A stretch of 64,000 nt of DNA from CAIKBL01 sp964555355. Its GTDB lineage: Bacteria; Pseudomonadota; Gammaproteobacteria; Ga0077536. Under the pieces are notes generated by a model. The model saw only the letters and a list, made by a program, of their open reading frames with translations, searched no databases and was not told the origin of the DNA. The stretch is from contig CAZKRY010000007.1 of assembly GCA_964555355.1 (NCBI GenBank), positions 62,001 through 126,000 on the forward strand. Direction: 5' to 3'. Below, one piece after another: positions 7,140-16,187 of the stretch (position 1 is its first letter; each line of letters begins with the position of its first letter). A program made the translations under genes and the position numbers.

Positions 7140-9290
7140 TCATAACCAATTGCCAATCAGTAGAAACGGACTCCAATACGCCGGATGCCGATAACGCGGC
7201 TCGGCAAGTAATTCACGCTGCGCGGTGCGCAACGCCTCGGCCTTGCTGGTACCAGGTGTCGCGAGCGCGGCATAAAAACTTTGAATTAGCGTGGCGGAGG
7301 CACGATCGTGCACCGACCAAAGCGTTGCGAGCGCGCTGCGCGCGCCCGCCTTGACCGCGATCCCGGCGAGTCCCAAGGCGGCTTGCTCGTTGCCGGCAGC
7401 CGTTTGGCACGCGCTCAAGGTCAACAGTTCCACAGGGTGCTGGCGGTATTGGGTCACGCCGATATAAGACTCGAGATCGTTGAGTTTGATCCGCCCGGCA
7501 TGCGTTAAGACGAATGAGTCTTCAACGCGCGGGCTGAATTGTCCGTGTGACGCGACATGGACCAGCGAATATTGGGTGCCGGCGAGTTCCGCGGCGAAGT
7601 TTTGCTGACTGAACGCCGCGTCTTGGAGCACGGTCGCGGGAAATACCGTGCTAATGCCGGCCAATTCATCGGCGACCGCCGGTAATGGCGCAAAACCCTC
7701 CACGCCCTCCGTGAGCCCGCCGATGAGTGTCGCCGTCACGCCACCGACTAACGGTCGCGGATCGGTCAGCGTCAAGCCGGGGACAGTCGCGACGGCATAC
7801 TGTTCGATCACAAACTGTTTGCCGTCAAACAACGCACCGAGTGGCACGGTGCGCAAAACGCCGTCCGGCACAAAAACTAACGTATTGACGTTCGCGGCGC
7901 GCAGGTCTTCCTGGATGGGTGCAAGTAACCAAGCGTAGAGTTGTTGCGCATGTGGCAGGTACTGATAAGTCGAGCGTTTCTCCAAGCGTCCCCGTAAAAC
8001 CGCGACTTCAGCAGCCAACGCTTCCACGCTAATGGCCGTTTCCCGCAACACGAGCTGATCGCCGATGCTCACGAGCAGTGCGAGCCGGTCCGGCAGCACA
8101 ATCGGGTACAGCGCGGCAGTCCGGTCGGCGAGGCGATCGATGCCAACCGTTTTGGACTTGAGCCCGGCAACACAATCGTCACGAAAGTAGTCTTCGAGTT
8201 CCGCACCTTTAAGGGACTCCATCACCGTGCGAGCGCGTTCAAGGAGTTCGCGCCGCGCATCGCCGGCGGTGACGCGCGACGCGCGGCGTAGTAGCACTTC
8301 CGCAAACTCAACGTAGACCGGACCGGCACCGTGGCGGAAACCGGTTTGGCCTTGGGTGTCCGAGAGTTCGTGACGGACCGTTTCAAGTGTCTGCAGGGCA
8401 AGCGTGTAGGCATCCGTGGCGGACTCTAGGTCATCCTGCGCACGCCGAATGACGCCGATATTCCGCTGCCATCGATAGGCCGATTCCGGGGCACCCGCGG
8501 CTTCCGCGTAATGCAGCGCGCTGCGTGCGCGTGGTAGCGCGTTAACGTAATCACCGCGGGCGATAAGTGCATTGCTCTGATAGCCGAAAGCATAAGACGC
8601 GCCGCGCGCATCGCCGAGGCGAACCGCCATGGCGGCGGCATCGGTCAATAACCGAAGCGCTAACGCCGAGTCATCTCCCGCGCTGGCAGGCACCGCGTCT
8701 ATCAGCCAATAGCCGGCGCCGGTCAGTACTTGGAGCGCATCCGCCGAGTCCGCCAGGCGTCCACTGTGAGCGGCGACGTAAGTTAAATCCTCGCGCTTGG
8801 CGGCTTGGTCGCCGGTGCGCGCCGCCACGCGCGCTCGATTGACCCGTGCACGCAGTTCTCGCGTGAGATCGCGCGCGCCATTCGCGAGCGTAATGCTGAT
8901 GGCAAGCGCTTCGCGCGCCGCCTGCGGACGATCGCTCTCGAGTTCGACCAAGCCCATCAAGTTATTGATATCGGCTTCGAGGAGCGGTAGGTTCGCCGCG
9001 TTCGCCAGGGGCAGCGCTTCGTCAAGTTTAGCGTGCGCCGCCACGGCGTCGGAGGCGAGCAACGCCTCAGCCTCCAGTATCAGTGCCTGCGCCAATGGCG
9101 CCGGCGCGTTGGCCTGGCGTGCGGCGGCGGTGGCCCGAGCGGCCAATTCCACGGCAGCGGCGTAGCTACCGCCACTCAGCGCGGCTTTGGTCGCGGTCAA
9201 TAGCGGCTCCGACTCCGCCGCGGCAGCGCGCCCGATAAGGGCAAGACTTAGCAGCCCGCACAGCCAAACTTGTCGATGAAAAACTCGCAT
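7140..9290 (-). CDS. TPR-CHAT domain protein, putative caspase-like peptidase
   Basis: 716 residues with an N-terminal signal peptide (LCGLLSLALIGRAAAA). The first half is alpha-helical with degenerate TPR-like repeats rich in Ala. The C-terminal third is a CHAT domain: VASHGQF supplies the likely catalytic His582, LSACQT the likely catalytic Cys628, and ATLWSVHD and HPAYWSPF are typical closing motifs. CHAT domains are clan CD (caspase/separase-like) proteases, in many bacteria located beside two-partner-secretion genes. The signal peptide implies a periplasmic or exported location, so a role in processing the neighbouring exoprotein is plausible but unproven. It is convergent with tpsB and divergent from the MMPL exporter. 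Confidence 0.85.
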   Translation of the reverse strand: MRVFHRQVWLCGLLSLALIGRAAAAESEPLLTATKAALSGGSYAAAVELAARATAAARQANAPAPLAQALILEAEALLASDAVAAHAKLDEALPLANAANLPLLEADINNLMGLVELESDRPQAAREALAISITLANGARDLTRELRARVNRARVAARTGDQAAKREDLTYVAAHSGRLADSADALQVLTGAGYWLIDAVPASAGDDSALALRLLTDAAAMAVRLGDARGASYAFGYQSNALIARGDYVNALPRARSALHYAEAAGAPESAYRWQRNIGVIRRAQDDLESATDAYTLALQTLETVRHELSDTQGQTGFRHGAGPVYVEFAEVLLRRASRVTAGDARRELLERARTVMESLKGAELEDYFRDDCVAGLKSKTVGIDRLADRTAALYPIVLPDRLALLVSIGDQLVLRETAISVEALAAEVAVLRGRLEKRSTYQYLPHAQQLYAWLLAPIQEDLRAANVNTLVFVPDGVLRTVPLGALFDGKQFVIEQYAVATVPGLTLTDPRPLVGGVTATLIGGLTEGVEGFAPLPAVADELAGISTVFPATVLQDAAFSQQNFAAELAGTQYSLVHVASHGQFSPRVEDSFVLTHAGRIKLNDLESYIGVTQYRQHPVELLTLSACQTAAGNEQAALGLAGIAVKAGARSALATLWSVHDRASATLIQSFYAALATPGTSKAEALRTAQRELLAEPRYRHPAYWSPFLLIGNWL

Positions 9291-9362
9291 GCCGATCCCA
9301 AGATTTATCCGAGGTTGCTATCTTCGCGACAACGCCACCGTTTATCCAGAGCTGCCCGCTAG

Positions 9363-9381
9363 ATTCGTCTTAAAGACGAAT
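9363..9381. promoter_or_regulatory. Perfect 9-1-9 palindrome in divergent promoter region
   Basis: ATTCGTCTT (9363-9371), a central A, and AAGACGAAT (9373-9381) form a perfect inverted repeat in the 143-base region between the divergent CHAT and MMPL genes. Length and position suit a dimeric repressor or activator site controlling one or both genes. No regulator gene lies next to it. Confidence 0.5.
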
Positions 9382-9433
9382 TCGCCGATACGAGTTACAG
9401 TACGCACGACCCTCTAATCACAACAATAACCGC

Positions 9434-12169
9434 ATGCAACGCTATGCAAATTTCGTAACGCGGCACCCGCTGCTACTGCTGCTCGTGCTAGCGGCCTTGT
9501 CGCTTGTCGCGCTGCAAGGCATGGTGGATCTGCGCTCGGGCGCGCTCAAAATCAGCGTCGATCCCTCACTCGATCGCCTGATGCCGGAAGACGACGCCGA
9601 ACGCAAGTTCTATGACCGTGCGCGGCAATTGTTCGGCAGCGACGAATTCATGCTGTTGGTGCTCGAGGCTGACGATATCTTTTCAGCAGACACACTCGCG
9701 CGGATCGTCAAAGTCACCACGCGACTCGAGCAAGAACGCGATGTATTACGTGTGTTGTCGCTCGCGAACGCCAAGGATGTGGTCGGCGCGGATGGCGAGA
9801 TCGTCGTCGGGCCTTTCTTTGAAGAGGTGCCAACTACCGCCCTCGCGCTGGAGGCACTCCGCAAGCGCGTGCAGGCGCATCCGGTGTTTGGGGACGCACT
9901 GGTATCGCACGATAATCGGGCCGCCGCGATCATCGTGTTTTTCGAAAAAATCGACGACCGCGATTTCATCGCACGCAACGTCAGCAATCGCTTGACCGCG
10001 ATCGCCGAAGAAGCGGCGGGCACTACCCTCTGCGTCACCGGCAATCCACACATCAAGACCCAATTGAGCCGCACCATTGTGCGGGAACTCGGGATTATCT
10101 TGCCGCTAGTCGCGGGTATCGCCGCGCTCCTGTGCGCATGGGCGTTTCGGTCTTGGCGCGGCGTTCTGTTGCCGCTCGGCGCGATTGCCATCTCGTTGCT
10201 GTGGACCCTAGGTGCCATGGGATGGACCGGCACGTCGATTAATCTCGTCTCCAACATCATTCCGCCGTTATTGATCACCTTGGGCTTCGCCGCGTCGTTG
10301 CATGTAATGGCGGAATACTTCGAAGCGTTACAGCATGAAGGCAGTCTTGATCGCGCGGCGAACACGGCCGCCGTGCACCGCGTGCTGTCGGAAATGGGGC
10401 TGGCGATCCTGGTGAACGGGGTGACCACCGTCTTGGGGTTTTTGTCGCTGTGCACCAGCACGGTGCTCGCCATCCGCCAGTTCGGTGTCTGGTCGGTGTT
10501 TGGCGTGCTGGCCGCGACCGTGACTTCGCTCGTATTCATTCCAGCCATGCTCGCGCTGTTAGGCGCACCCCATAAGCTCGCGCCGAAATCCGACGCCGGG
10601 GCACTCGAGCATTTCGCCGAGCGCGTCGGTGCGTTCGATATTCGACATCGGCGTGCGATTTTCGTTGGCGCGTTCGTTGCGCTGGTATTGGCGACCTATG
10701 GCATCTCCAAACTCTATGTCTCTAGTAGCTTTGTCGGGAGCTTCGTGCCCAGCTCGTCGATTCGCACCACCTTTGAAGCGCTCAACGAAAGGATGGGGGG
10801 ACTCAACTCGTTTTTCATCGTGGTTGAAGCCGACGAAGATCGCGCATTTTTGCGTCCCCAAAATCTACGCGAGCTGGAGCGTTTACAACGCTGGCTCGAA
10901 GCACAGCCCGAGATCGGCAGCACGGCTTCGTTTGTCGATGGCGTTAAGCTCCTGAACCAAGCCTTCGCCGAGAACGATCCGGCGGCATTCACCATTCCGC
11001 GCAGCGCCGGTGCCGTGGATGAATTGCTGTTGTTCGGTGGCGATGAGGTTACCCAAGGGTTTGTCGACCGCAAGATGCGCACGGCGAACATTCAAGTACG
11101 AACCAAAGTGAGCGGGTCGCACGAGGTACGCGCCTTCCTTGAGCGCTTGCGCGCGCGCACGGCGGAACTGCCGCGCCGCCTCCAGGCGAAGCCGACCGGC
11201 GATTTGATTCTGCTCAGTCACACCATGGATGACATCACGCAGGGCATGTTCGTCAGCAGCTTCACCGCTTTTTGCACCATCTATTTGACGCTGGCTTTAT
11301 TGCTCACGTCGTTTCGGGTGGGCTTTTTTGCCCTGCTGCCAAACTTGGTGCCGGTCGCGATTTATTATGGCGCGTTGGGGTTGACCGGCACGCCGCTCAA
11401 TTTAACCACCAGCCTCATTGGCGCCATAACGCTTGGGATCGCGGTCGACGACACCGTGCATTACTTTGCCCGCTTTGCGCTTGAAGCGCGTCGACTTGGT
11501 GATGAAAAGCGCGCCACCGTCTCTACGCTGCGCTCGGTCATTCGACCGGTCAGCTTTATTACACTTGGTTTATGTTTGGGCTTCCTTGCACTGACCGCTT
11601 CCGAGCTGCAGGCACAAGTCGAGTTTGGAATACTTTCCGCCGCCACCATGTTCGTCGGCTGGTTACTTGAGCTGACCTTATCGCCCGCCATTTGTTCGAG
11701 CATACGTCTCGTCACGTTGTGGGATCTGCTGTCACTCGACTTAGGCCACGAACCACAGCTATCGATCCCATTGTTCCGCGGACTCTCCAAACGCGAAGCA
11801 CGCGTGTTTGCCCTGATGTCGCGAATGGTATCGTTGAATGCCGGCGAAAAATTGTTTTCGGAAGGCGAAAAAGGGCATGAAATGTTCATCGTGATCGACG
11901 GTGAACTCACCGCCGGCATCAATCGCGATAACAAGTACGTCGAGTTCGCACGCATGCGACGCGGCGAGGTGGTCGGCGAAATCGCGTTATTTTCCGCGGC
12001 CCGCACCGCCGACGTCGATGCCACGCAAAATGCGCGACTCCTGCGCTTTGGCATGCAGGATTTGGATCGTCTGAAGCTGCGCTACCCACGGATCGCGGCG
12101 ACCATCTTTTCCAACTTGATGGAAGTGCTCGCGGGGCGCATTCAAAATACGATTAAGACGTTGCGATAG
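9434..12169 (+). CDS. MMPL/RND-family exporter fused to a cyclic-nucleotide-binding domain
   Basis: 911 residues. Two RND half-units are visible: a first membrane helix near residues 12-30, a periplasmic loop, then helix clusters around residues 220-385, and a second set around 415-435 and 620-760. Families of this type export lipids or hopanoid-like molecules. The last ~130 residues form a cNMP-binding domain; its phosphate-binding cassette GEIALFSAARTADV keeps the Glu and the Arg eight residues later that contact the cyclic nucleotide. Ligand-gated or localised export is therefore suggested. Downstream on the opposite strand is a LolA-like periplasmic protein, a usual companion of such exporters. 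Confidence 0.88.
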   Translation: MQRYANFVTRHPLLLLLVLAALSLVALQGMVDLRSGALKISVDPSLDRLMPEDDAERKFYDRARQLFGSDEFMLLVLEADDIFSADTLARIVKVTTRLEQERDVLRVLSLANAKDVVGADGEIVVGPFFEEVPTTALALEALRKRVQAHPVFGDALVSHDNRAAAIIVFFEKIDDRDFIARNVSNRLTAIAEEAAGTTLCVTGNPHIKTQLSRTIVRELGIILPLVAGIAALLCAWAFRSWRGVLLPLGAIAISLLWTLGAMGWTGTSINLVSNIIPPLLITLGFAASLHVMAEYFEALQHEGSLDRAANTAAVHRVLSEMGLAILVNGVTTVLGFLSLCTSTVLAIRQFGVWSVFGVLAATVTSLVFIPAMLALLGAPHKLAPKSDAGALEHFAERVGAFDIRHRRAIFVGAFVALVLATYGISKLYVSSSFVGSFVPSSSIRTTFEALNERMGGLNSFFIVVEADEDRAFLRPQNLRELERLQRWLEAQPEIGSTASFVDGVKLLNQAFAENDPAAFTIPRSAGAVDELLLFGGDEVTQGFVDRKMRTANIQVRTKVSGSHEVRAFLERLRARTAELPRRLQAKPTGDLILLSHTMDDITQGMFVSSFTAFCTIYLTLALLLTSFRVGFFALLPNLVPVAIYYGALGLTGTPLNLTTSLIGAITLGIAVDDTVHYFARFALEARRLGDEKRATVSTLRSVIRPVSFITLGLCLGFLALTASELQAQVEFGILSAATMFVGWLLELTLSPAICSSIRLVTLWDLLSLDLGHEPQLSIPLFRGLSKREARVFALMSRMVSLNAGEKLFSEGEKGHEMFIVIDGELTAGINRDNKYVEFARMRRGEVVGEIALFSAARTADVDATQNARLLRFGMQDLDRLKLRYPRIAATIFSNLMEVLAGRIQNTIKTLR

Positions 12170-12178
12170 ACTAAAACA

Positions 12179-12200
12179 CCTCTCCCGCATGCGGGAGAGG
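12179..12200. repeat. Perfect 22-bp palindrome, member of a dispersed repeat family
   Basis: CCTCTCCCGCA followed by its reverse complement TGCGGGAGAGG, between the convergent MMPL and LolA-like genes. The core CTCTCCCGC...GCGGGAGAG is shared with the elements at 17871-17962 and (diverged) 28922-28960. It can also act as a bidirectional terminator stem here, although no T-run follows. Confidence 0.65.
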
Positions 12201-12239
12201 GAGAGAGAAAATTGCCCCCTTCTGCGCGACGCTCTCCAA

Positions 12240-13037
12240 CTATCGAGATGCCCCAAATCTCGTCGGGCTAAACATCGTGTCGCTGAGTTCGGGATCGATT
12301 TCCAACTTATCAATCGAAAGTTCAGTCGTGCTATTGCGTTTGTGATCGTGCAGCACGACTTGATGCGGAATAAAACGCGTACCGATTTCTTTCACTTGCT
12401 CCGGCGTGACCGCCAAGTCCTTTAGCAGTGTGCCATTTTTGGCGTAGAACTCGATTTTGCTCAGCACACAGTGGTCGGCGTGGATGAACGACAGGATTTT
12501 GCTGTACTTACTTCCCTCGCCGACTGGCAGCGCTTCCAGCACGATCTGGCGGGCGCCATCGATCGTTTGATCTTCCAATCGTTTAACCGAGTTTTGCTCG
12601 GCCATGCCCTGAAAGTGCGCGAAATCCTCGTAGCTGAAGTCGGTACCGAACATCGAGGCATCGATGGTGCGCCCGGCGACGCGCCGCGCCTTGCGCTGCT
12701 CGGGTAGGTACACATGCAGTTCAGGTTCCCCTTTATTTTTTTCGATGGCGAGAACCGCAATCCCGGCACGTTCCGGCGGGCCAGTCATGCGCATAATGGC
12801 GCGCGACATACCGTTTTCCCCACGTTTCCAAAACAACTCGGCGGTTGAGGTATTGACCACTTCCCCGCCTTGCGTGAGTTTGATCGTGACTTCCTGCGTC
12901 ATCGACTTCTCGGGCACCACGCGCTCCATGCAGGCTTTGAGTTCGGGATCGTCAAGCGTGACTTCTATGGCGCCGGCGGCACCAGTCAGGCCGGCGAACA
13001 ATAAAGCGCAGAGAGGCGCATGGAATAAGCGTCGCAT
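12240..13037 (-). CDS. Outer-membrane lipoprotein-sorting (LolA-like) periplasmic protein
   Basis: 265 residues with a signal peptide (APLCALLFAGLTGAAGA). The pattern matches the LolA-like family annotated as outer-membrane lipoprotein-sorting protein: MTQEVTIKLTQGG, RAIMRMTGPPERAGIAVLAIEK, ELHVYLPEQRKARRV, MFGTDFSYEDF. Its fold is a lipid-binding half-barrel, and genes of this family are usually next to MMPL exporters. The exporter gene is indeed adjacent but convergent, so the two are not in one operon here. It probably accepts or delivers a lipid in the periplasm. It is preceded on the same strand by the cupin gene, 20 bases away, so those two may be co-transcribed. Confidence 0.8.
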   Translation of the reverse strand: MRRLFHAPLCALLFAGLTGAAGAIEVTLDDPELKACMERVVPEKSMTQEVTIKLTQGGEVVNTSTAELFWKRGENGMSRAIMRMTGPPERAGIAVLAIEKNKGEPELHVYLPEQRKARRVAGRTIDASMFGTDFSYEDFAHFQGMAEQNSVKRLEDQTIDGARQIVLEALPVGEGSKYSKILSFIHADHCVLSKIEFYAKNGTLLKDLAVTPEQVKEIGTRFIPHQVVLHDHKRNSTTELSIDKLEIDPELSDTMFSPTRFGASR

Positions 13038-13057
13038 GGTGAACTACCTTTTTATTG

Positions 13058-13750
13058 TTACTTTGCTTGAGCTTTGCGTGCCGCCGGTTTGCGCGACTTT
13101 GTTTCCCGACGCGGTTTCGCGGCGTCTTTAGGTTTGGCGCGCGCGGCCACACTCGTCGAATGCGTTTTCGATTTGCGGGTCGTCGCCGCATCGACCAATC
13201 CCGCGGCATCCAGAATATCCATCGCTTCGGACGTGAATTCCGCCTGCGGACCATCCCCCGAGATGACAAACATCAACGTCGAATATTTGTTCTTCGGACC
13301 CTTTGTCACATTCTCAAAACGACGAATACACCCTGGCGGAAAGGAAATGACATCCAGCGGGTCTAAGTCAAAGTAATCAATTTTACCGTTCGGTTGTTCC
13401 CAGCTCGCGCGCCACTTGCCCGTGATGCAAACGAAAGTCTCGTTGGTATCGTGGTTATGCATCATCGGCCCTTTGCCGGGTAACGCACGGCAGTAGCCCA
13501 GGTTGAAGCCTTCGGAAATCTTGATCGCCGCCATGCGCGCCGCGTTGGCACCCACGGGCGAATGGAGGCCGTCCGCTTCGTGCGGCGGCGGCTGAAACCC
13601 GATCACGTTGTAAAGAATGCGCATATGGTCAGGATGGTGGCTATCCGGCAGCCCACCGTCTGATCCTTTGATTTTTGAGAAACGTGCGACCCGTTTGGCC
13701 ATCTCTTGACGTGAAAAATACCGCCGTGGGATCTTTTCTTCGTACTGCAT
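13058..13750 (-). CDS. Cupin-domain protein with basic Ala/Lys/Arg-rich tail
   Basis: 230 residues from ATG 13750, chosen because GGAGGAG lies 6 bases upstream (the frame extends five codons further). Residues up to about 170 form a cupin: MMHNHDTNETFVCITG carries the usual His and Glu metal ligands, and SFPPGCIRRFEN the second motif. The last ~45 residues are nearly all Lys, Arg, Ala, Pro and Ser, resembling histone-H1-like or nucleic-acid-binding tails, unusual on a cupin. Catalytic role unknown. The LolA-like gene follows 20 bases downstream. Confidence 0.8.
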   Translation of the reverse strand: MQYEEKIPRRYFSRQEMAKRVARFSKIKGSDGGLPDSHHPDHMRILYNVIGFQPPPHEADGLHSPVGANAARMAAIKISEGFNLGYCRALPGKGPMMHNHDTNETFVCITGKWRASWEQPNGKIDYFDLDPLDVISFPPGCIRRFENVTKGPKNKYSTLMFVISGDGPQAEFTSEAMDILDAAGLVDAATTRKSKTHSTSVAARAKPKDAAKPRRETKSRKPAARKAQAK

Positions 13751-13889
13751 CGTGAACTCCTCCACCGTTGGGTGGCGACAGCATAGCGCGGGATGCCGTC
13801 CCGGCGCACGTGGGATAAAACTGATGGCCGTTTTTCCAGTCGCCGCTTATGGGTACTATTCGGGAATTAAGTCTTTAAAGGGTTCGCGC

Positions 13890-15518
13890 ATGGAGTGGTA
13901 TCGCAAACGCACGTTGGGGCAATTGGTGGATGAAGCGGCCACGCGCTGGGGCGAGCGCGAGGCGTTGGTCTTCAACGACGAACGTTGGACTTGGCGCCGT
14001 TTCCAGGCGGAAGTGGACGCGGTGGCCAAGGGCCTGCTCGCGCTCGGCGTCGAGCGTGAAGAACGCGTCGCGCTGTGGATGACCAATCGCCCCGAGTGGC
14101 TCTGGCTCATGTTTGCGATTGCCAAAGTAGGCGCCTGTATCGTGCCCCTCAATACGCGCTATCGAACCGACGATGTGGCCTACACCGTCACACAGTCACG
14201 CAGCGCCACACTCATTACGCTCGATCGCTCAGGCCCGGTGGACTATCAAGGCATGTTGGGGGAATCGATGCCTTCCATTCGCGCGGAGACCGACAAGACG
14301 CTGACCATTGCCAACTATCCCGATCTCAAGCGGTTGGTGGTGTTGGGCGAGCAACGCTTGGTGCACGCACATTCCTGGGAGATGTTGCTGACAGCCGGCC
14401 GACAAGTGAGCGATGCAACGCTGGCCGCGCGCGCGGCGGCGGTCGATCCGGATAGCCTCATGATGATCGCGTACACCTCCGGGACCACGGGTCATCCGAA
14501 AGGAGTCATGCACTCCCACGTACCGATCCGTTGCATCCACGAGCGCACGCAAACGCTGGGTCAGACGCTACATGATATCCATATGAACTATCTGCCGCTT
14601 TTTCACATTTACGCCTACAGCGAAATCGCCATGGCGTGCGCGTTGACCGGCGCCAAACAAGTGTTGATGGATGTGTTCGACGCCGAGCGCGCGCTAGATC
14701 TCGCGGAACGCGAGGGCGCCACGTTTCTACATGGTTTCGAAGCGCACTGGGCCGACTTATTAGCCGCGCAGGCACGTAAACCGCGCCAACTCAAAATCCG
14801 CATGGGCACGTTGCCGGCCGGCCAAGAAAGCACGATTCCTATCGCGGAGAAGGTGCAAGACGTGTTTTGTCCAACGATTTCCGGCTTCGGCATGAGCGAA
14901 GTCTGGGCCTATGTGGCCTGTAATAACCCTTCGCACACTCGTGAACAACGCGTCTACGCTTCGGGTTATCCCATGAACGATTACCAGTTCAAGGTCATCG
15001 ATCAAGAAACCGGCCTCGAGCAACCAGCCGGCGTGTCCGGCGAACTTCTGATTAAAGGTTACGCCATCATGAAGGGCTATTGGGAAAAGCCGGAAGCGAC
15101 CGCGCAGACGCTGATCGACGGCTGGGTTCATTCCGGCGATATGGCCTATGTGCGCGATGACGGCCATTTGGTGTTTCTAGGTCGATTGAAAGACATGCTG
15201 AAAGTTGGCGGCGAGAATGTCTCACCGGCGGAAGTCGAAGCATATTTGCGCACGATGCCGGAAATCCAAGACGCGGCGGTGGTGGCTTACCCCGATCCGC
15301 GATTGACTGAAGTTCCAGTCGCCTATGTCATCTTGAAACCTAGGCAACAGATCAGTGGCGAAACGTTACTCGAACGCATGAAGGGGCGCGTGGCGAGCTT
15401 CAAGATCCCGCGCCATGTCATTTTCGTGGACGCCTTTCCGATGACCTCGAGCGGCAAGATCCGCAAAATCGAACTCCGCGCCGATGCGCGCGCACGACTG
15501 GATACTACTTCAACATGA
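13890..15518 (+). CDS. Acyl-CoA synthetase (AMP-forming)
   Basis: 542 residues from ATG 13890, which has AAAGGG at a good distance; the frame extends upstream across the divergent cupin start but that part is not protein-like. All adenylate-forming motifs are present: the P-loop YTSGTTGHPKG, the GFGMSEVW segment, DGWVHSGDMAY, GRLKDMLKVGGENVSPAEVE and the C-terminal catalytic-Lys motif SSGKIRK. It converts a carboxylic acid to its CoA thioester through an acyl-adenylate. Closest in look to medium/long-chain or CaiC-type ligases; the substrate cannot be told. The next gene overlaps by ATGA, so translation is coupled. Confidence 0.9.
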   Translation: MEWYRKRTLGQLVDEAATRWGEREALVFNDERWTWRRFQAEVDAVAKGLLALGVEREERVALWMTNRPEWLWLMFAIAKVGACIVPLNTRYRTDDVAYTVTQSRSATLITLDRSGPVDYQGMLGESMPSIRAETDKTLTIANYPDLKRLVVLGEQRLVHAHSWEMLLTAGRQVSDATLAARAAAVDPDSLMMIAYTSGTTGHPKGVMHSHVPIRCIHERTQTLGQTLHDIHMNYLPLFHIYAYSEIAMACALTGAKQVLMDVFDAERALDLAEREGATFLHGFEAHWADLLAAQARKPRQLKIRMGTLPAGQESTIPIAEKVQDVFCPTISGFGMSEVWAYVACNNPSHTREQRVYASGYPMNDYQFKVIDQETGLEQPAGVSGELLIKGYAIMKGYWEKPEATAQTLIDGWVHSGDMAYVRDDGHLVFLGRLKDMLKVGGENVSPAEVEAYLRTMPEIQDAAVVAYPDPRLTEVPVAYVILKPRQQISGETLLERMKGRVASFKIPRHVIFVDAFPMTSSGKIRKIELRADARARLDTTST

Positions 15519-16177
15519 GCACTACTCCCTATTTGACGCCAACGGCGATCATCAACTTTGACGATGCCGATGTGTATCGCTATGCGCTCGCGCAGCAAGG
15601 CGACGATCCGGCGCCGCGCGCGCGCGCCATTAGCCTTTACTACGCGGTGCGCGATGGTATTCGTTACGACGGCTACGAAATCGAATTGACCACCCACGGT
15701 CTCTGCGCCAGCCACACACTGCGGCGTGGCCGTGGTTGGTGCGTGAGCAAAGCCGTGCTCCTTGCCGCGGTGTGTCGCGCGGTGGGTATTCCCGCGCGCT
15801 TAGGTTATGCCGATGTGCGCAATCATCTATCCACCGAGCGTATGCGGCAGTTGATGGGTACCGATACTTTTGTGTTTCACGGTTACACGGACATTCAGCT
15901 CGATGGAAATTGGTTTAAGGCAACACCGGCTTTCAATATCGAGCTATGCCGTAAATTTCGCTTAAAACCGCTGGAGTTCGATGGCACGGCGGACTCAATC
16001 TACCATCCGTTCGACGAAGACGGACGCCAGCATATGGAATACTTGCGCTATCGTGGAGAGTACGCCGATGTGCCGCTGGCTGAGATCCGTGCGACTTTTG
16101 CGGAGATTTATCCGCATCTCGCGCAGTTAAAAGGAGGAGACTTTGATCGCGATGTGGAGCGTGAAACGGTGCTTTAG
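15515..16177 (+). CDS. Transglutaminase-like superfamily protein
   Basis: 220 residues, start ATG 15515 overlapping the acyl-CoA synthetase stop (ATGA). The core has GWCVSKAVLLAAVCRAVGIPARLGYADV (broken here: catalytic Cys in GWCVSKA), then FHGYTDIQLDG supplying the His, and WFKATPAFN in the position of the third catalytic residue, where many members have Asp. No signal peptide, so cytosolic. Such small proteins are often annotated as transglutaminase-like peptidases, but no substrate is known. The translational coupling to an acyl-CoA ligase suggests a linked step. Confidence 0.78.
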   Translation: MSTTPYLTPTAIINFDDADVYRYALAQQGDDPAPRARAISLYYAVRDGIRYDGYEIELTTHGLCASHTLRRGRGWCVSKAVLLAAVCRAVGIPARLGYADVRNHLSTERMRQLMGTDTFVFHGYTDIQLDGNWFKATPAFNIELCRKFRLKPLEFDGTADSIYHPFDEDGRQHMEYLRYRGEYADVPLAEIRATFAEIYPHLAQLKGGDFDRDVERETVL

Positions 16178-16187
16178 CCCCACCGCG

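Noticed and set aside
9610..10548. 312-codon antisense frame in the MMPL gene
   Set aside because: Ser/Thr/Arg-rich shadow frame opposite a well-supported RND protein.
13752..13889. Upstream extension of the acyl-CoA synthetase
   Set aside because: Overlaps the divergent cupin start and lacks protein-like sequence; ATG 13890 has a good ribosome-binding site.
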